Part shown: one piece after another, positions 18,053 to 26,932 of the stretch
Layout: each line of letters begins with the position of its first letter
How positions within the stretch are numbered: the first letter of the stretch is position 1
Assembly: GCA_964478545.1 (NCBI GenBank)
Contig: CAYZIS010000004.1
Span: 1 to 64,000, forward strand
Length of the DNA stretch: 64,000 nt
Source: DQWO01 sp964478545
GTDB taxonomy: Bacteria; Desulfobacterota; Anaeroferrophillalia; Anaeroferrophillales; Anaeroferrophillaceae
Reading direction: 5' to 3'
Notes under the pieces: model-generated
Seen by the model: only the letters and a program-made list of their open reading frames with translations
Database searches by the model: none
Told to the model about the DNA's origin: nothing
Program-made: the position numbers and the translations under genes

Positions 18053-18667
18053 ATGCCCATATTAAGTGATGAGTTGGATCAATTTTCTATGCAAAAAAAA
18101 TCTTGTTATATCGATCTTGCCGGCATTGGCCCAGTCTGCTTTCGGTTCAGTCTCCGGGCTAAAAGTCTCAGTATCTCTGTGATCCCTTTCCAGGGTGTTC
18201 GGGTTTCAGTGCCTCCAGGGATGTCGTTGACGAGGGCAAAGCTGGCTGTGAACTCCAGAAAAGCATGGATAGAAAAACACCGCTTGCATATACAAGAGAT
18301 TGAAAAGAAGTGTCGGGTCCTGCTGCAGCAGACAGAAGCGGTTAACCCTCATGAAGCCAGGAAAGCATTGATTTCCCGGTTGAATCAGCTGGCTGAAAGA
18401 TACCACTTCAATGTTAACCGGATATCTATTCGCCGGCAGCAGACCCGGTGGGGCAGCTGCTCGTCGGCCAACAATATCAGCCTCAATATACAGCTTACCT
18501 TTTTGCCGGATGAATTACGGGATTTTATTATTGTTCATGAGCTGGTGCATACAAAAGTTAAAAATCATGGCCAAAAATTCTGGGATAAACTGGAGGCGAT
18601 TATTCCCCGGGCCAGGACCTTGGACCAGCAGCTTAAATTATATAGCGGTTTGCTGTTTCGCCCTTGA
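18053..18667 (+). CDS. YgjP/DUF45-like metalloprotease-fold protein
   Basis: A 204-residue protein of the YgjP-like (DUF45) group. The zinc-site motif HELVHTKVKNHGQKFW (HExxH plus a further His) is clear near residue 163, preceded by the family hallmark RWGSCSS. The start could be ATG 18053 or ATG 18089, as neither has a good ribosome-binding site. Biological role is unknown; relatives are found with DNA-modification genes or alone. It sits between two tRNA genes. Confidence 0.8.
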   Translation: MPILSDELDQFSMQKKSCYIDLAGIGPVCFRFSLRAKSLSISVIPFQGVRVSVPPGMSLTRAKLAVNSRKAWIEKHRLHIQEIEKKCRVLLQQTEAVNPHEARKALISRLNQLAERYHFNVNRISIRRQQTRWGSCSSANNISLNIQLTFLPDELRDFIIVHELVHTKVKNHGQKFWDKLEAIIPRARTLDQQLKLYSGLLFRP

Positions 18668-19104
18668 TGAAAATCAGATTTTTTATTGATGCTTGCACCC
18701 CAAAGTGGGCTGGCCATTTGAGCCACCCCGTTCTGGTGTAACATTTTCACTAAATTTGTTACTGAATTATTTTGAGGACTTTGTGAATGAGGATCGTGCA
18801 CAGACAGCCTGAAGATGAGATGCCAAAATGTGAATTTATTTTTGAGAGAGCCCTAAGCTTTGATTCAGTGGTTTCATTCATTGAGGGAAGACTGCAAAAC
18901 GGGGGTGGATTTGCAGCCTGAATTACAAAATGGTTACTGGGGTCGAGGTTGATTTATCTGTTACAGACGGGAGACTTTATGGATCTCCCTGTTCGGTTGG
19001 TTTTTTGTTGATTTTTTATTGACATTTTCTTAGTAATACTATAGAAAATGCGCTCGATAACCTCATAACGGTTATCAGCCTGCCATCTCAATAGTTAAAC
19101 ATGC
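18668..19104. other. Gene-free interval with hairpin
   Basis: No coding evidence. A GGGAGA/TCTCCC hairpin near 18969-18989 is followed a few bases later by a T-rich run and could end an upstream transcript. The tRNA-Glu promoter lies at the right end. Confidence 0.4.
19019..19045 (+). promoter_or_regulatory. Promoter of tRNA-Glu
   Basis: TTGACA (19019-19024) and TATAGA (19040-19045) with a 15-base spacer, 59 bases before the tRNA. Confidence 0.5.
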
Positions 19105-19182
19105 GTCCCCATCGTCTAGCCTGGCCCAGGACACCGGCCTTTCACGCCGGCGACAGGGGTTCAAATCCCCTTGGGGACGCCA
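19105..19182 (+). tRNA. tRNA-Glu (anticodon UUC)
   Basis: A 78-base tRNA with acceptor stem GTCCCCA/TGGGGAC, anticodon stem CCGGC/GCCGG with loop CTTTCAC giving UUC, T loop GGTTCAAATCC and encoded CCA. Confidence 0.96.
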
Positions 19183-19200
19183 TTTTTTTGAACGGTCTTT

Positions 19201-19227
19201 AGGTATTGATAAATTAATACCTTTTCT
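19201..19227 (+). terminator. Terminator after tRNA-Glu
   Basis: AGGTATT pairs with AATACCT and is followed by TTTTC. The stem is short, so confidence is moderate. Confidence 0.5.
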
Positions 19228-19387
19228 CCCAGCCTTTATTTCCCTTTTGTATAAATTACGGTAACACTTGATGTTACTGAATTTCTGCCGCTCATTTTAT
19301 CACCCTCGGGGCTGATTCTTGCCGCGTTTGTATTTTTGTGTTAAGGGTCCATAAATCCTGCCGAAAAGAAGGGATGGAGGTGTTACT

Positions 19388-20395
19388 ATGAGTATTCTGG
19401 TGACCGGGGCTGCCGGATTTATCGGTTTCCATTACAGTAAAAGATTATTGGATGCCGGGTACCGGGTGGTTGGTCTGGATAATCTCAACCCCTATTATGA
19501 TGTCCGCTTGAAGCATGACCGCTTGGCAATTCTCAAGGATTATGACCAGTTTGAATTCGCCAGTCTTGACCTGGCTGATCAGGACGGTATGGCAGACCTT
19601 TTTGAGAACCATGATTTTTCGCGGGTGGTGAACCTGGCGGCTCAGGCCGGGGTCCGCTACAGCCTGGAAAATCCCCGATCCTACGTGGACAGCAATTTGG
19701 TGGGTTTCCTCAATATCCTTGAAGGCTGCCGGCACCATAAAATCAAACATCTCATCTATGCATCCTCCAGCTCGGTGTATGGTCTTAATACCCAGATGCC
19801 GTTTTCCGTTCACCATAACGTTGATCATCCCGTCAGCCTCTATGCCGCCAGCAAAAAAGCCAACGAGCTGATGGCCCACACCTATAGCCATCTCTATGGC
19901 CTGCCGACCACCGGTCTGCGTTTTTTTACGGTTTACGGGCCTTGGGGCAGGCCGGACATGGCGCTTTTTCTTTTTACCCGGGCAATCCTGGCAGGTGAGC
20001 CGATCAAAGTGTTTAATTACGGTAAAATGCAGCGTGATTTTACCTATATAGATGATATTGTCGAAGGAGTGTTCCGACTGCTGGATCACCTTCCGGAACC
20101 AAATCCCCATTGGCGGGGTGACGATCCAGATCCGGGAACCAGTCCGGCACCTTACCGGATTTATAATATTGGCAACAACAATCCGGTGAAGTTGATGGAT
20201 TTTATCGCGGCCATTGAAACGGCCCTGGGGCAGGAAGCGGAAAAAGAGCTACTTCCCATCCAGCCGGGTGATGTGCCGGCCACCTATGCCGATGTGGATG
20301 CTCTGCAGCAGGCGGTGGGTTTTCGGCCATCGACGCCGCTGAAAACCGGAGTGGAGCGTTTTATTGCCTGGTACCGGGAATACTACCAAAAGTGA
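19388..20395 (+). CDS. NAD-dependent epimerase, UDP-glucuronate 4-epimerase type
   Basis: An extended short-chain dehydrogenase of 335 residues. It has the NAD motif GAAGFIG (about residues 7-13), LAAQAGVRYSLENP, Ser-rich SSSSVYG, and catalytic YAASK. The insert DNLNPYYDVRLK and the QAGVRYS block are typical of UDP-glucuronate 4-epimerases, which make UDP-galacturonate for capsule or LPS. The next gene is a nucleotide-sugar dehydrogenase, its natural supplier. A GGATGGAGG site precedes the ATG. Confidence 0.85.
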   Translation: MSILVTGAAGFIGFHYSKRLLDAGYRVVGLDNLNPYYDVRLKHDRLAILKDYDQFEFASLDLADQDGMADLFENHDFSRVVNLAAQAGVRYSLENPRSYVDSNLVGFLNILEGCRHHKIKHLIYASSSSVYGLNTQMPFSVHHNVDHPVSLYAASKKANELMAHTYSHLYGLPTTGLRFFTVYGPWGRPDMALFLFTRAILAGEPIKVFNYGKMQRDFTYIDDIVEGVFRLLDHLPEPNPHWRGDDPDPGTSPAPYRIYNIGNNNPVKLMDFIAAIETALGQEAEKELLPIQPGDVPATYADVDALQQAVGFRPSTPLKTGVERFIAWYREYYQK

Positions 20396-20396
20396 G

Positions 20397-20446
20397 AAGG
20401 CTGAAGGCTGAAGGCTGAAAGCTGATCGCTGACAGCTAATGGCTAA
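20397..20446. repeat. Family C repeat fragment
   Basis: Iterated GGCTGAAGGCTGAA and CTGATCGCTGACAGCTAATG steps sit between two sugar-nucleotide genes. The pattern resembles the runs at 13.4 and 51.6 kb. Confidence 0.45.
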
Positions 20447-20462
20447 AAAAGGGAGATCTTAC

Positions 20463-22109
20463 ATGACCGATTACCATGAACCGCAAGTTTCAATTTGCCC
20501 GGCTGGCGAGGCATTTCCTTTGCCGAAGGATGATGAATATGCAGCTGAATTTCATCGTTTACAGGCATTGGTGGATCAGCATCGCCAGCAGGGTCATGAA
20601 ATTGTTGTGGTCATGGGGGTTGGTTTTGTAGGCGCGGTGATGGCTGGCGTTGTTGCCGATTCGGTTGACAAAAAAACTGGCGAGTCTAATAAATTTGTTA
20701 TCGGCATGCAGCGGCCGTCCACCCGCTCCTTCTGGAAAATTTCCTATTTGAACCAGGGGGTGGCGCCGGTGGAAGCAGAGGATCCGGAAGTGGCACCGCT
20801 GATCAAACGCTGTGTGTTGGAAAAAAAGACCCTGACTGCCACCTTTACCTACGATGCCTTGACCCTGGCTGACGTGGTGGTGGTGGATGTCCAGTGTGAT
20901 TACTTGAAAGAGTGCCTCGGGGATGTGCGCCAGGGCCGGGCTGATATTGCCGCCCTGGAATCCAGCCTAAAAATTATCGGCGAGAAAATAAATCCCGAGT
21001 GCCTGGTGCTCATTGAAACCACGGTGCCCCCGGGAACTACCGAGTATGTTGCCTACCCGATTATTAAGCGGGCTTTTGCTGATCGTGGTCTGGAGGATGA
21101 ACCGTTATTGTCCCATTCTTATGAGCGGGTGATGCCCGGGCGCAATTATGTGGCTTCGATCCGCGACTTCTGGCGGGTCTGCAGCGGTATCAATGATACT
21201 GCCCGCGAGCGGGTGGCGAAATTTCTCTCAGAAGTGCTTAATGTGGAAGAATATCCGCTCACCGTTCTTGACCGGCCGGTGGAAAGCGAAACCTGCAAGA
21301 TTGTCGAAAATTCCTACCGGGCTACCATCCTTGCCTTTCTCCATGAATGGAGCACTTTTTCTGAACGCAACGGGGTTGATCTGGCCAAAGTGATTGAGGC
21401 GATCAAGGTGCGACCCACTCATTCCAATATGATTTTCCCGGGACCGGGAATTGGCGGCTACTGTCTGCCCAAAGACGGCGGCCTTGGGATGTGGTCCTAT
21501 CATACCCTGATGGGTTTTGAAGATGATATCTTTAAAATTACCCCGGAAGCCATTAATATTAATGACACCCGGGCCCTGCGGGCGACCCAGCTGGTGCGCG
21601 ATGCCCTGCGCAATATGGGCAGAATCGTTGCCGCTTCAAAAATTATCGTCCTCGGTGCTTCCTACCGGGAAGATGTGGGCGATACCCGTTACAGCGGCTC
21701 GGAAATCCTGGTGCGCAAGCTTACTGAAATGGGCGCTGATGTTTCCGTGCATGATCCTTATGTCAAACACTGGTGGGAGTTGGAAAAACAGGAAACCTAT
21801 CCGGCTCCAGGACTTTCCATGAGTCGTTTTTTCCGCAACCAGGAGCGGTTGGAAGATCTGCAGGTGGAAAAAGAACTGCCAGCGGCGCTCAAGGGTGTGG
21901 ACGCGGTGGTTTTTGCTGTCCGCCATCAGGATTATTTAAACCTGACCCCGGATGTGGTGGTTGAAATGACTGGCCGTCCAGTAGTAGTGATTGACTGTTT
22001 TGCCATGCTGGACGATCAGAGTATTAAGCGGTATTTTGAGCTGGGCTGCGAAGTCAAAGGCCTGGGCCGCGGCCACGTGAAGCGGATAAAGGATGAGGTG
22101 CGGGGGTAA
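20463..22109 (+). CDS. Nucleotide-sugar (UDP-glucose/GDP-mannose type) dehydrogenase
   Basis: A 548-residue member of the UDP-glucose/GDP-mannose dehydrogenase family, which oxidises the hexose C6 to a uronate. It has a Rossmann GVGFVGAVMAG motif (about residues 49-59), ETTVPPGTTEY, EN(S)YRATILAF and the catalytic cysteine in GIGGYCLPKDG. It is about 100 residues longer than common UGD enzymes, with an N-terminal extension and insertions. ATG 20463 follows GGGAG; an in-frame ATG at 20439 has no site. Together with the epimerase it probably feeds surface-polysaccharide synthesis. The exact substrate is not resolved. Confidence 0.85.
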   Translation: MTDYHEPQVSICPAGEAFPLPKDDEYAAEFHRLQALVDQHRQQGHEIVVVMGVGFVGAVMAGVVADSVDKKTGESNKFVIGMQRPSTRSFWKISYLNQGVAPVEAEDPEVAPLIKRCVLEKKTLTATFTYDALTLADVVVVDVQCDYLKECLGDVRQGRADIAALESSLKIIGEKINPECLVLIETTVPPGTTEYVAYPIIKRAFADRGLEDEPLLSHSYERVMPGRNYVASIRDFWRVCSGINDTARERVAKFLSEVLNVEEYPLTVLDRPVESETCKIVENSYRATILAFLHEWSTFSERNGVDLAKVIEAIKVRPTHSNMIFPGPGIGGYCLPKDGGLGMWSYHTLMGFEDDIFKITPEAININDTRALRATQLVRDALRNMGRIVAASKIIVLGASYREDVGDTRYSGSEILVRKLTEMGADVSVHDPYVKHWWELEKQETYPAPGLSMSRFFRNQERLEDLQVEKELPAALKGVDAVVFAVRHQDYLNLTPDVVVEMTGRPVVVIDCFAMLDDQSIKRYFELGCEVKGLGRGHVKRIKDEVRG

Positions 22110-22161
22110 TTATAAAAATGGGGAGTGTCCCTATTTTTTTATTTTTTCGTAGGATTTTCAG

Positions 22162-22818
22162 ATGAATGATACTGACCGTATCCGGCTGCTGTATGTGTAT
22201 GGGCCCCATCAGTTGCAGAATGAACTGATGGTGGAGTTGCTGGCCAGTAAAACTTCCCTGGATTGCCAGGTAGGTGACGGTGAGTATCAACCAACATCTC
22301 CAAACGACCATTTCAAACCCCAGCTTGTTTTATGGGATTGCTCAGGGCTTTCCCGTGAGGAACTTCTTGGCCGGCTAAAAAGTTACACTTTTCAGGATAA
22401 GCTCAACTGTCGCATGGTTTTTTTTAACGTGGCCGTTGGTTCAGATATCCAGCGGGACGCGCTGACCTGTGGCCTCTGGGGGATATTCCATGAACATTGT
22501 CCTCTGGAACAGCTGGTTCCGGGAGTGGAGGCCATAGCCGCCGGACAGATGTGGATTTCCCGCTGGGCCATGAGCTCCTATCTGCAGGAATTTCGCCAAA
22601 CAAGCAGCAGTGGAGGGGGTACGTCTTTGAGAAACCTGCTGTCCCTCAGGGAACAGGAGGTTTTGCAGCTGATCGCTAATGGTGAAAGTAACGAAAGGAT
22701 TGCCGACCACCTTTTTATCAGTAGCCATACGGTCAAAAGTCATCTCTATCGGATATACAAGAAGATTGAGGTTCCTAACCGACTGCAGGCGGCTCTGTGG
22801 GCGGTAAAAAATTTATAA
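22162..22818 (+). CDS. LuxR-family transcriptional regulator (CsgD-like)
   Basis: A 218-residue regulator whose C-terminal 65 residues form a LuxR-type helix-turn-helix (LSLREQEVLQLIANGESNERIA..., HTVKSHLYRIYKKI). The N-terminal half looks like a receiver-type fold without a clear phospho-acceptor Asp pattern, as in CsgD-like regulators. It follows sugar-nucleotide genes and precedes PilZ and PEP-CTERM genes, so control of matrix or surface polysaccharide is a reasonable inference. Confidence 0.8.
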   Translation: MNDTDRIRLLYVYGPHQLQNELMVELLASKTSLDCQVGDGEYQPTSPNDHFKPQLVLWDCSGLSREELLGRLKSYTFQDKLNCRMVFFNVAVGSDIQRDALTCGLWGIFHEHCPLEQLVPGVEAIAAGQMWISRWAMSSYLQEFRQTSSSGGGTSLRNLLSLREQEVLQLIANGESNERIADHLFISSHTVKSHLYRIYKKIEVPNRLQAALWAVKNL

Positions 22819-22953
22819 AATCATACTTTTGGCTGATTGACAGACTTGCTTCTGTGAGTTATCCTCAGAACCATCATAGTGGGGCGTGTCTGTTTTTTTG
22901 TTTTACGCTCTTACCAATGAAGTTTTACGCAAAATGGTCAAAATATTTATCTA

Positions 22954-23013
22954 ACCATGAAGTACTTGAAGAACATGAAGAATCTCTAACTGAGCTTCAT
23001 GTCCTTCATGGTT
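22954..23013. repeat. Family D hairpin (ACCATGAAG type)
   Basis: ACCATGAAG at the left pairs with CTTCATGGT at the right around a short centre. Other members are at 26.4, 36.0, 43.7, 46.8 and 49.7 kb. Confidence 0.65.
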
Positions 23014-23107
23014 ATGAAATAATATTGGTATGATATATTCAAGCCTATTTGGTTCCGGTTACGCCGGGTTAGGGTATATAGTGTGTATATGAGGGAGATT
23101 CATCATT

Positions 23108-23434
23108 ATGGCTGACCGTCGTCGTATACAGCGTTATGATCTCAATATACCTGCGGTGATTATCGAGATTCCAGATATTCAGGAATTTCCGGAGGTTATG
23201 TTGATGACCCGGGATATCTCATCATCCGGGGCTTTTTTTGATACCCGGCAACCCTTGTCCCCGGGAACGATGCTGGGCCTGGAATTGCAGTTGCCTGTCC
23301 GTGATTATCCTGGAGGTAAAGTGCAGCTCCGTGGTACTGTGGTGCGCAGGACGCCGACCGGTATGGCGGTGAGTTTTGATGATGATTACCGCTTCCTGGC
23401 TGTTGGAGATGTTGAAAAAAGTGTCGAAAATTGA
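23108..23434 (+). CDS. PilZ-domain protein
   Basis: A single-domain PilZ protein of 108 residues, a predicted c-di-GMP sensor. The two ligand motifs are visible: RRRIQRYDL (RxxxR) at the N-terminus and DISSSG (D/NxSxxG) near residue 38. No other domain or signal sequence is seen. Its position next to PEP-CTERM and polysaccharide genes fits c-di-GMP control of matrix production. ATG is preceded by GAGGGAG. Confidence 0.88.
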   Translation: MADRRRIQRYDLNIPAVIIEIPDIQEFPEVMLMTRDISSSGAFFDTRQPLSPGTMLGLELQLPVRDYPGGKVQLRGTVVRRTPTGMAVSFDDDYRFLAVGDVEKSVEN

Positions 23435-23501
23435 AAGGGCTTCATACTTTCGGCTTACATGGTTGTTCTAAAGATGGTCTCAAATTAGTACTTTTTACCT
23501 A

Positions 23502-23529
23502 TTGACATTGGGAGAATATCCTGTATAGT
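23502..23529 (+). promoter_or_regulatory. Sigma-70 promoter of the PEP-CTERM-like gene
   Basis: TTGACA (23502-23507) and TATAGT (23524-23529) are spaced by 16 bases, about 70 bases before the start codon. Confidence 0.6.
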
Positions 23530-23600
23530 TTATTAGTAGTTGCTGTAAGACGATATCGATAAGTTTTAATGTGATATTTATTTCAGAGGAGGGATTGATC

Positions 23601-24146
23601 ATGAAGAAAATACTTGTAATGGCTTTTGCGGCGCTGCTCCTTGTTTGGGTTGCTGGAGTTCAAAATGCAGCAGCGGCCTATATGGATCCGGTCACTTTTT
23701 ATGTTGTTGACGACGATAGTGGGAGTAATGATGACTCTGTGACACTATCTTTTAATTATACTAGCTGGCAACCAGGCGCACAACTTCAGATCAGTACAGA
23801 CATTACAGATCTTAATTCGTGGGCTAACGCAGGTGCTTCAGTCACGATAGCAGCCAGTAACTGGCAGCAGGTGTGGCTGCGTGTGACAGGAGGAATGATT
23901 AATGATACCGATGGAGATGTGGTGTTTAGCGGGTTGGAGGCTAACTCTGGGCTTTATAATGCTGTTCAGGTAGTTTGGGCCCATTATACCCTACCTGGTG
24001 GTTCTACCTTTGATATAAACGTCAGCACTATTGTTGCTAATGACGATGATAACGTAGGAGCGGTTCCCGTTCCTCCCAGTGCGATCATGCTTTTTACCGG
24101 TTTGTTGGGTTTAGTAGGTGTCCGGCGGATGCGACGGGACAGTTAA
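23601..24146 (+). CDS. Secreted protein with variant PEP-CTERM sorting signal
   Basis: A 181-residue protein with a Sec signal peptide (MKKILVMAFAALLLVWVAG..., cleavage near AAAA) and a C-terminal sorting tail: VPVPPSAIMLFTGLLGLVG followed by the basic cluster RRMRR. This is the PEP-CTERM layout, with the Pro-Glu-Pro replaced by VPVPP. Such proteins are thought to be processed by exosortase and linked to the extracellular matrix. The mature part is acidic, rich in Asp/Asn/Ser and not otherwise recognised. ATG 23601 follows GAGGAGGG; an in-frame ATG 30 bases upstream is less likely. Confidence 0.82.
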   Translation: MKKILVMAFAALLLVWVAGVQNAAAAYMDPVTFYVVDDDSGSNDDSVTLSFNYTSWQPGAQLQISTDITDLNSWANAGASVTIAASNWQQVWLRVTGGMINDTDGDVVFSGLEANSGLYNAVQVVWAHYTLPGGSTFDINVSTIVANDDDNVGAVPVPPSAIMLFTGLLGLVGVRRMRRDS

Positions 24147-24184
24147 AACTTTTTTCATCTCTTTTTCTTCCTCGATAGCTTTAA

Positions 24185-24227
24185 AACAGAACTGCCGGCG
24201 GTAACTCCGCCGGCAGTTCTGTTTTTT
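24185..24227 (+). terminator. Strong terminator after the PEP-CTERM-like gene
   Basis: A perfect 17-base stem (AACAGAACTGCCGGCGG and its complement) with a five-base loop is followed by TTTTTT. Confidence 0.95.
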
Positions 24228-24248
24228 GCGCTTGTGTCAATTTCCGAA

Positions 24249-24324
24249 GATGTCTTGGCTTGGCTCAAAGCCGTGTCTGCTCAGCCTGCCGGCGAGAATG
24301 AGCAAGAGCCATGCCGGGACATCT
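24249..24324. repeat. Fragment of repeat family A
   Basis: Contains TTGGCTCAAAGCCGTGTCTGC and GAGAATGAGCAAGAGCC plus CATGCCGGGACATC, blocks of family A, without terminal repeats. The rest of 24228-24480 shows no gene. Confidence 0.55.
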
Positions 24325-24480
24325 CCTTCCTTTCCCCTTTTCACTCCTCGCTCCATGCCGCCGGTATGTATTCAAAAACGTAATATCATGTAAATCAAGT
24401 TACAATAGAGTAACTTTTTTGAGAGGTAAAAATACCGCATATTTCATATAACTATTTGATAATAAAGGCTTTTTTGTCAT

Positions 24481-24496
24481 TGGCACCGGACTTGCT
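24481..24496 (+). promoter_or_regulatory. Sigma-54 promoter
   Basis: TGGCAC-CGGAC-TTGCT matches the -24/-12 consensus almost perfectly, with GG and GC separated by ten bases. It lies 54 bases before the ATG at 24550. Confidence 0.75.
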
Positions 24497-24549
24497 GATA
24501 AACCTTGGTAGTGATTGTTGTTTCAACATGAATACTACCCGGGTTAACA

Positions 24550-26268
24550 ATGAAAAAATACGTTTTTCTTCTGCTTGTCATCTTGATTGGAGTCTTTTCT
24601 TCAGCTTTTTCACTGGCGGCATCTTTGCACAAAGTTCACCTTGATTGGGATTATGAAGATCAGGTGGTAGAGGGAGAATTTCTGGTTGGTTTCCGGCTCT
24701 ATAAGGAAGGTGTGCTGGTGAGCCAGATTGATGATCCAGCAGCTCGCAGTGCGGATTGCCAGGTGGAATCTGAAGAGGGAACCTTCAACTTTACCCTGAC
24801 TGCTTTTTATAGTGGTGGTACCGAAACGCCCCACTCATCACCTTATACTTTTACCTTGTCTGCTTCCACGCTGGTCGTTGATAATAATCCGGTTGCTGAT
24901 AATAATAGTAGTAGTAATTTACGGAGTAGCTATAGTGTTCCTTCTCCTACGATTTCTGCCGGTGATGACCAGATAAGTTTGAACCAGTCGGTTTTTGCGG
25001 CTGATTTTTCTGCTGTTGTGGAAGGTGGAAATGCGTTGTCTCCAGTGCTTGTCTATCCACAGGTGGTGGCAAATGATGTGTGGGAAACGGAAATTTGCGT
25101 AGTCAATGGCAGCCAAAACGTGAGTCTTGCTGGTGTTCTCAGGCCCTATAGTAATGACGGTACTCCGCTTGCCGGTGATCTGGCGATTGATCTGGCTCCC
25201 CATGCCCGCCATGAATTCAGGGTTAGTGAGAGTTTCTCGGATCCGGAACAGATCGCCTACCTGGTTCTGGCTGCCAATCATGACCAGGCGGTTGGCTATA
25301 CGAAATTTTTTGTTGATGGTCAAGGCGGGGCTGTGGTTCCGGCTGTCAGTGAGATTAATACCGATGATTTTTATCTGCCCCTTACGGTTTCAGCTCCAGG
25401 CTGGTATACAATATTGAGTCTGGTCAATACCACCAACACGGAAAAACTGTTGACCATCAGGTTTGATAATGGTGAAGTCAGGCAGATGATTTTGGCACCC
25501 CGGGAACAGAAAACATTCACCATTGCCAGCCTTTTTAATTATGCTTTGAGCGTCGGGGTTAAATCAGCCACGCTTGAAAATGGCGCCGGCATCATTGGTT
25601 TGGAACTGTTTATTGGCAATAATAAGTTTTTATGTGGTATTCCACTTTGTGATGAGCGAGCTATTGACCTGTCTTATCCCCTGCATATTGGAGAACCGGG
25701 CTGGGTGAGTGGGATTTTTACTTATAATACATTGAATCAACCCTGTAATCTAACTATTACCTCTTATGATGAGCAGGGGGTAGAGCTGTTGTCTCAGGAT
25801 GTTTCCATCGGTGCCCATGAAAGATATATTATTGTTGACAATGATCCCAACCTTCCGGCTGGCTCTGACTCGATTCATCTGACTTCCACTGCTCCTCTTG
25901 CTGGATTTGAAGTTCTGGTTGCTCCCAACCGTCTTGGAAGTTTCAGTGGCGTGAATAGTAGTAGAACGAGCGGGATTTTTACCAAACTGGATAATGCCGA
26001 TGGTTGGACAGGGGTTTCCCTGGTAAATAGCACTGCTGAAGAAGCACATGTCATCTTCTCTGCTTATGATGATGGCGGAAATCTGGTTACCAGCCATGAT
26101 CTTTCCATTCCCGCTTTCGGAAAGGTAGCCGGTTCCGTAGCCTATGTGTTACCTGGTGATCTTGGGACTGCCACTTATCTGAAATATGATTCCTCTGCGA
26201 CTCTGGTTGCTTGTCAATATAATAATAGTGCAGATGATCAGATGCTGGATGTCTTGCCGGCGCTGTAA
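24550..26268 (+). CDS. Large secreted protein with repeated beta-rich domain
   Basis: A 572-residue exported protein with a signal peptide of about 24 residues ending in AFSLAAS. Residues 25-105 look like a fibronectin-type III-like beta domain (VHLDWDYEDQ, YTFTLSAS). From about residue 165 a related segment recurs roughly three times, each with a Trp followed by a (T/S)-x-(I/L/V)-x-(V/L)-V-N block: WETEICVVNG, WYTILSLVNT, WTGVSLVNS. No catalytic motif or anchor is seen. It is preceded by a strong sigma-54 site and precedes the polysaccharide export cluster, so a matrix role is possible. Function is unknown. Confidence 0.75.
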   Translation: MKKYVFLLLVILIGVFSSAFSLAASLHKVHLDWDYEDQVVEGEFLVGFRLYKEGVLVSQIDDPAARSADCQVESEEGTFNFTLTAFYSGGTETPHSSPYTFTLSASTLVVDNNPVADNNSSSNLRSSYSVPSPTISAGDDQISLNQSVFAADFSAVVEGGNALSPVLVYPQVVANDVWETEICVVNGSQNVSLAGVLRPYSNDGTPLAGDLAIDLAPHARHEFRVSESFSDPEQIAYLVLAANHDQAVGYTKFFVDGQGGAVVPAVSEINTDDFYLPLTVSAPGWYTILSLVNTTNTEKLLTIRFDNGEVRQMILAPREQKTFTIASLFNYALSVGVKSATLENGAGIIGLELFIGNNKFLCGIPLCDERAIDLSYPLHIGEPGWVSGIFTYNTLNQPCNLTITSYDEQGVELLSQDVSIGAHERYIIVDNDPNLPAGSDSIHLTSTAPLAGFEVLVAPNRLGSFSGVNSSRTSGIFTKLDNADGWTGVSLVNSTAEEAHVIFSAYDDGGNLVTSHDLSIPAFGKVAGSVAYVLPGDLGTATYLKYDSSATLVACQYNNSADDQMLDVLPAL

Positions 26269-26410
26269 AAAAACAGATTCCCTGAGTTTCTTCTCTGCTG
26301 TTTCCCTCCTCTTTTCAAGATTTCCGCCAATGAGATGTTCCACTTATCCCCTAAACCAGCGTAGCCGGAACCAAAAAGATTTTGGATGAAAATACGTTGA
26401 ATATATAATG

Positions 26411-26483
26411 ACCACGAAGAACACGAAGAGCACGAAGGAGTAAAAAAATTGCTTTTCTTCGTGCTCTTCGTGTTCTTCGTGGT
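26411..26483. repeat. Family D perfect hairpin (ACCACGAAG type)
   Basis: A 27-base stem: ACCACGAAGAACACGAAGAG at the left end pairs exactly with its complement at the right. It is the most regular member of the family. The region 26269-26728 holds nothing else recognisable. Confidence 0.85.
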
Positions 26484-26728
26484 TGCATTTATTTTTTGAC
26501 CTTTGGCAATGCTAATCCCTGAATTTTTTCTCTGAATATCGAAAAAAGCCGAAATTAGTAACAAAGTATTATCTTTTTGCCAAAAATATAGAAATTTTTT
26601 TGGTAAATTCATACTTTTGACCGATTGTTTTTCTTGCTGTGTGTAGTATTATTATAAACAAGAGGGAAGAGGATTTTCCAGGATTGCACATACATATAAT
26701 TTGCAATTTAAATAGTAAGGGGGACATC

Positions 26729-26770
26729 ATGAAAAAGCGAATGGCGAAAAACGGTAAAAGGAATTTTTGA
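26729..26770 (+). CDS. Possible 13-residue basic peptide ORF
   Basis: ATG after a good AAGGGGG site opens a 13-codon frame (MKKRMAKNGKRNF). It begins like the signal peptides of neighbouring secreted proteins but stops at once, so it may be a remnant of a lost PEP-CTERM-type gene or only chance. Confidence 0.25.
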   Translation: MKKRMAKNGKRNF

Positions 26771-26789
26771 CAATGTTATTGTCTGACTA

Positions 26790-26818
26790 TTGACATCAAA
26801 TTATTTTTAGAGTAGAGT
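26790..26818 (+). promoter_or_regulatory. Sigma-70 promoter of the second PEP-CTERM-like gene
   Basis: TTGACA (26790-26795), 17-base spacer and TAGAGT (26813-26818), about 115 bases before the start codon. Confidence 0.5.
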
Positions 26819-26932
26819 TTTTCATGATGATCTAAATTAGCGGAGTTTGAACTTTTGCCGATAGTATGCGAAAGGACCTAAGGGTCATAGCGTCAAGGGA
26901 TTATGAGGTTTGTCAATAGCGGGAGAAGGGTC

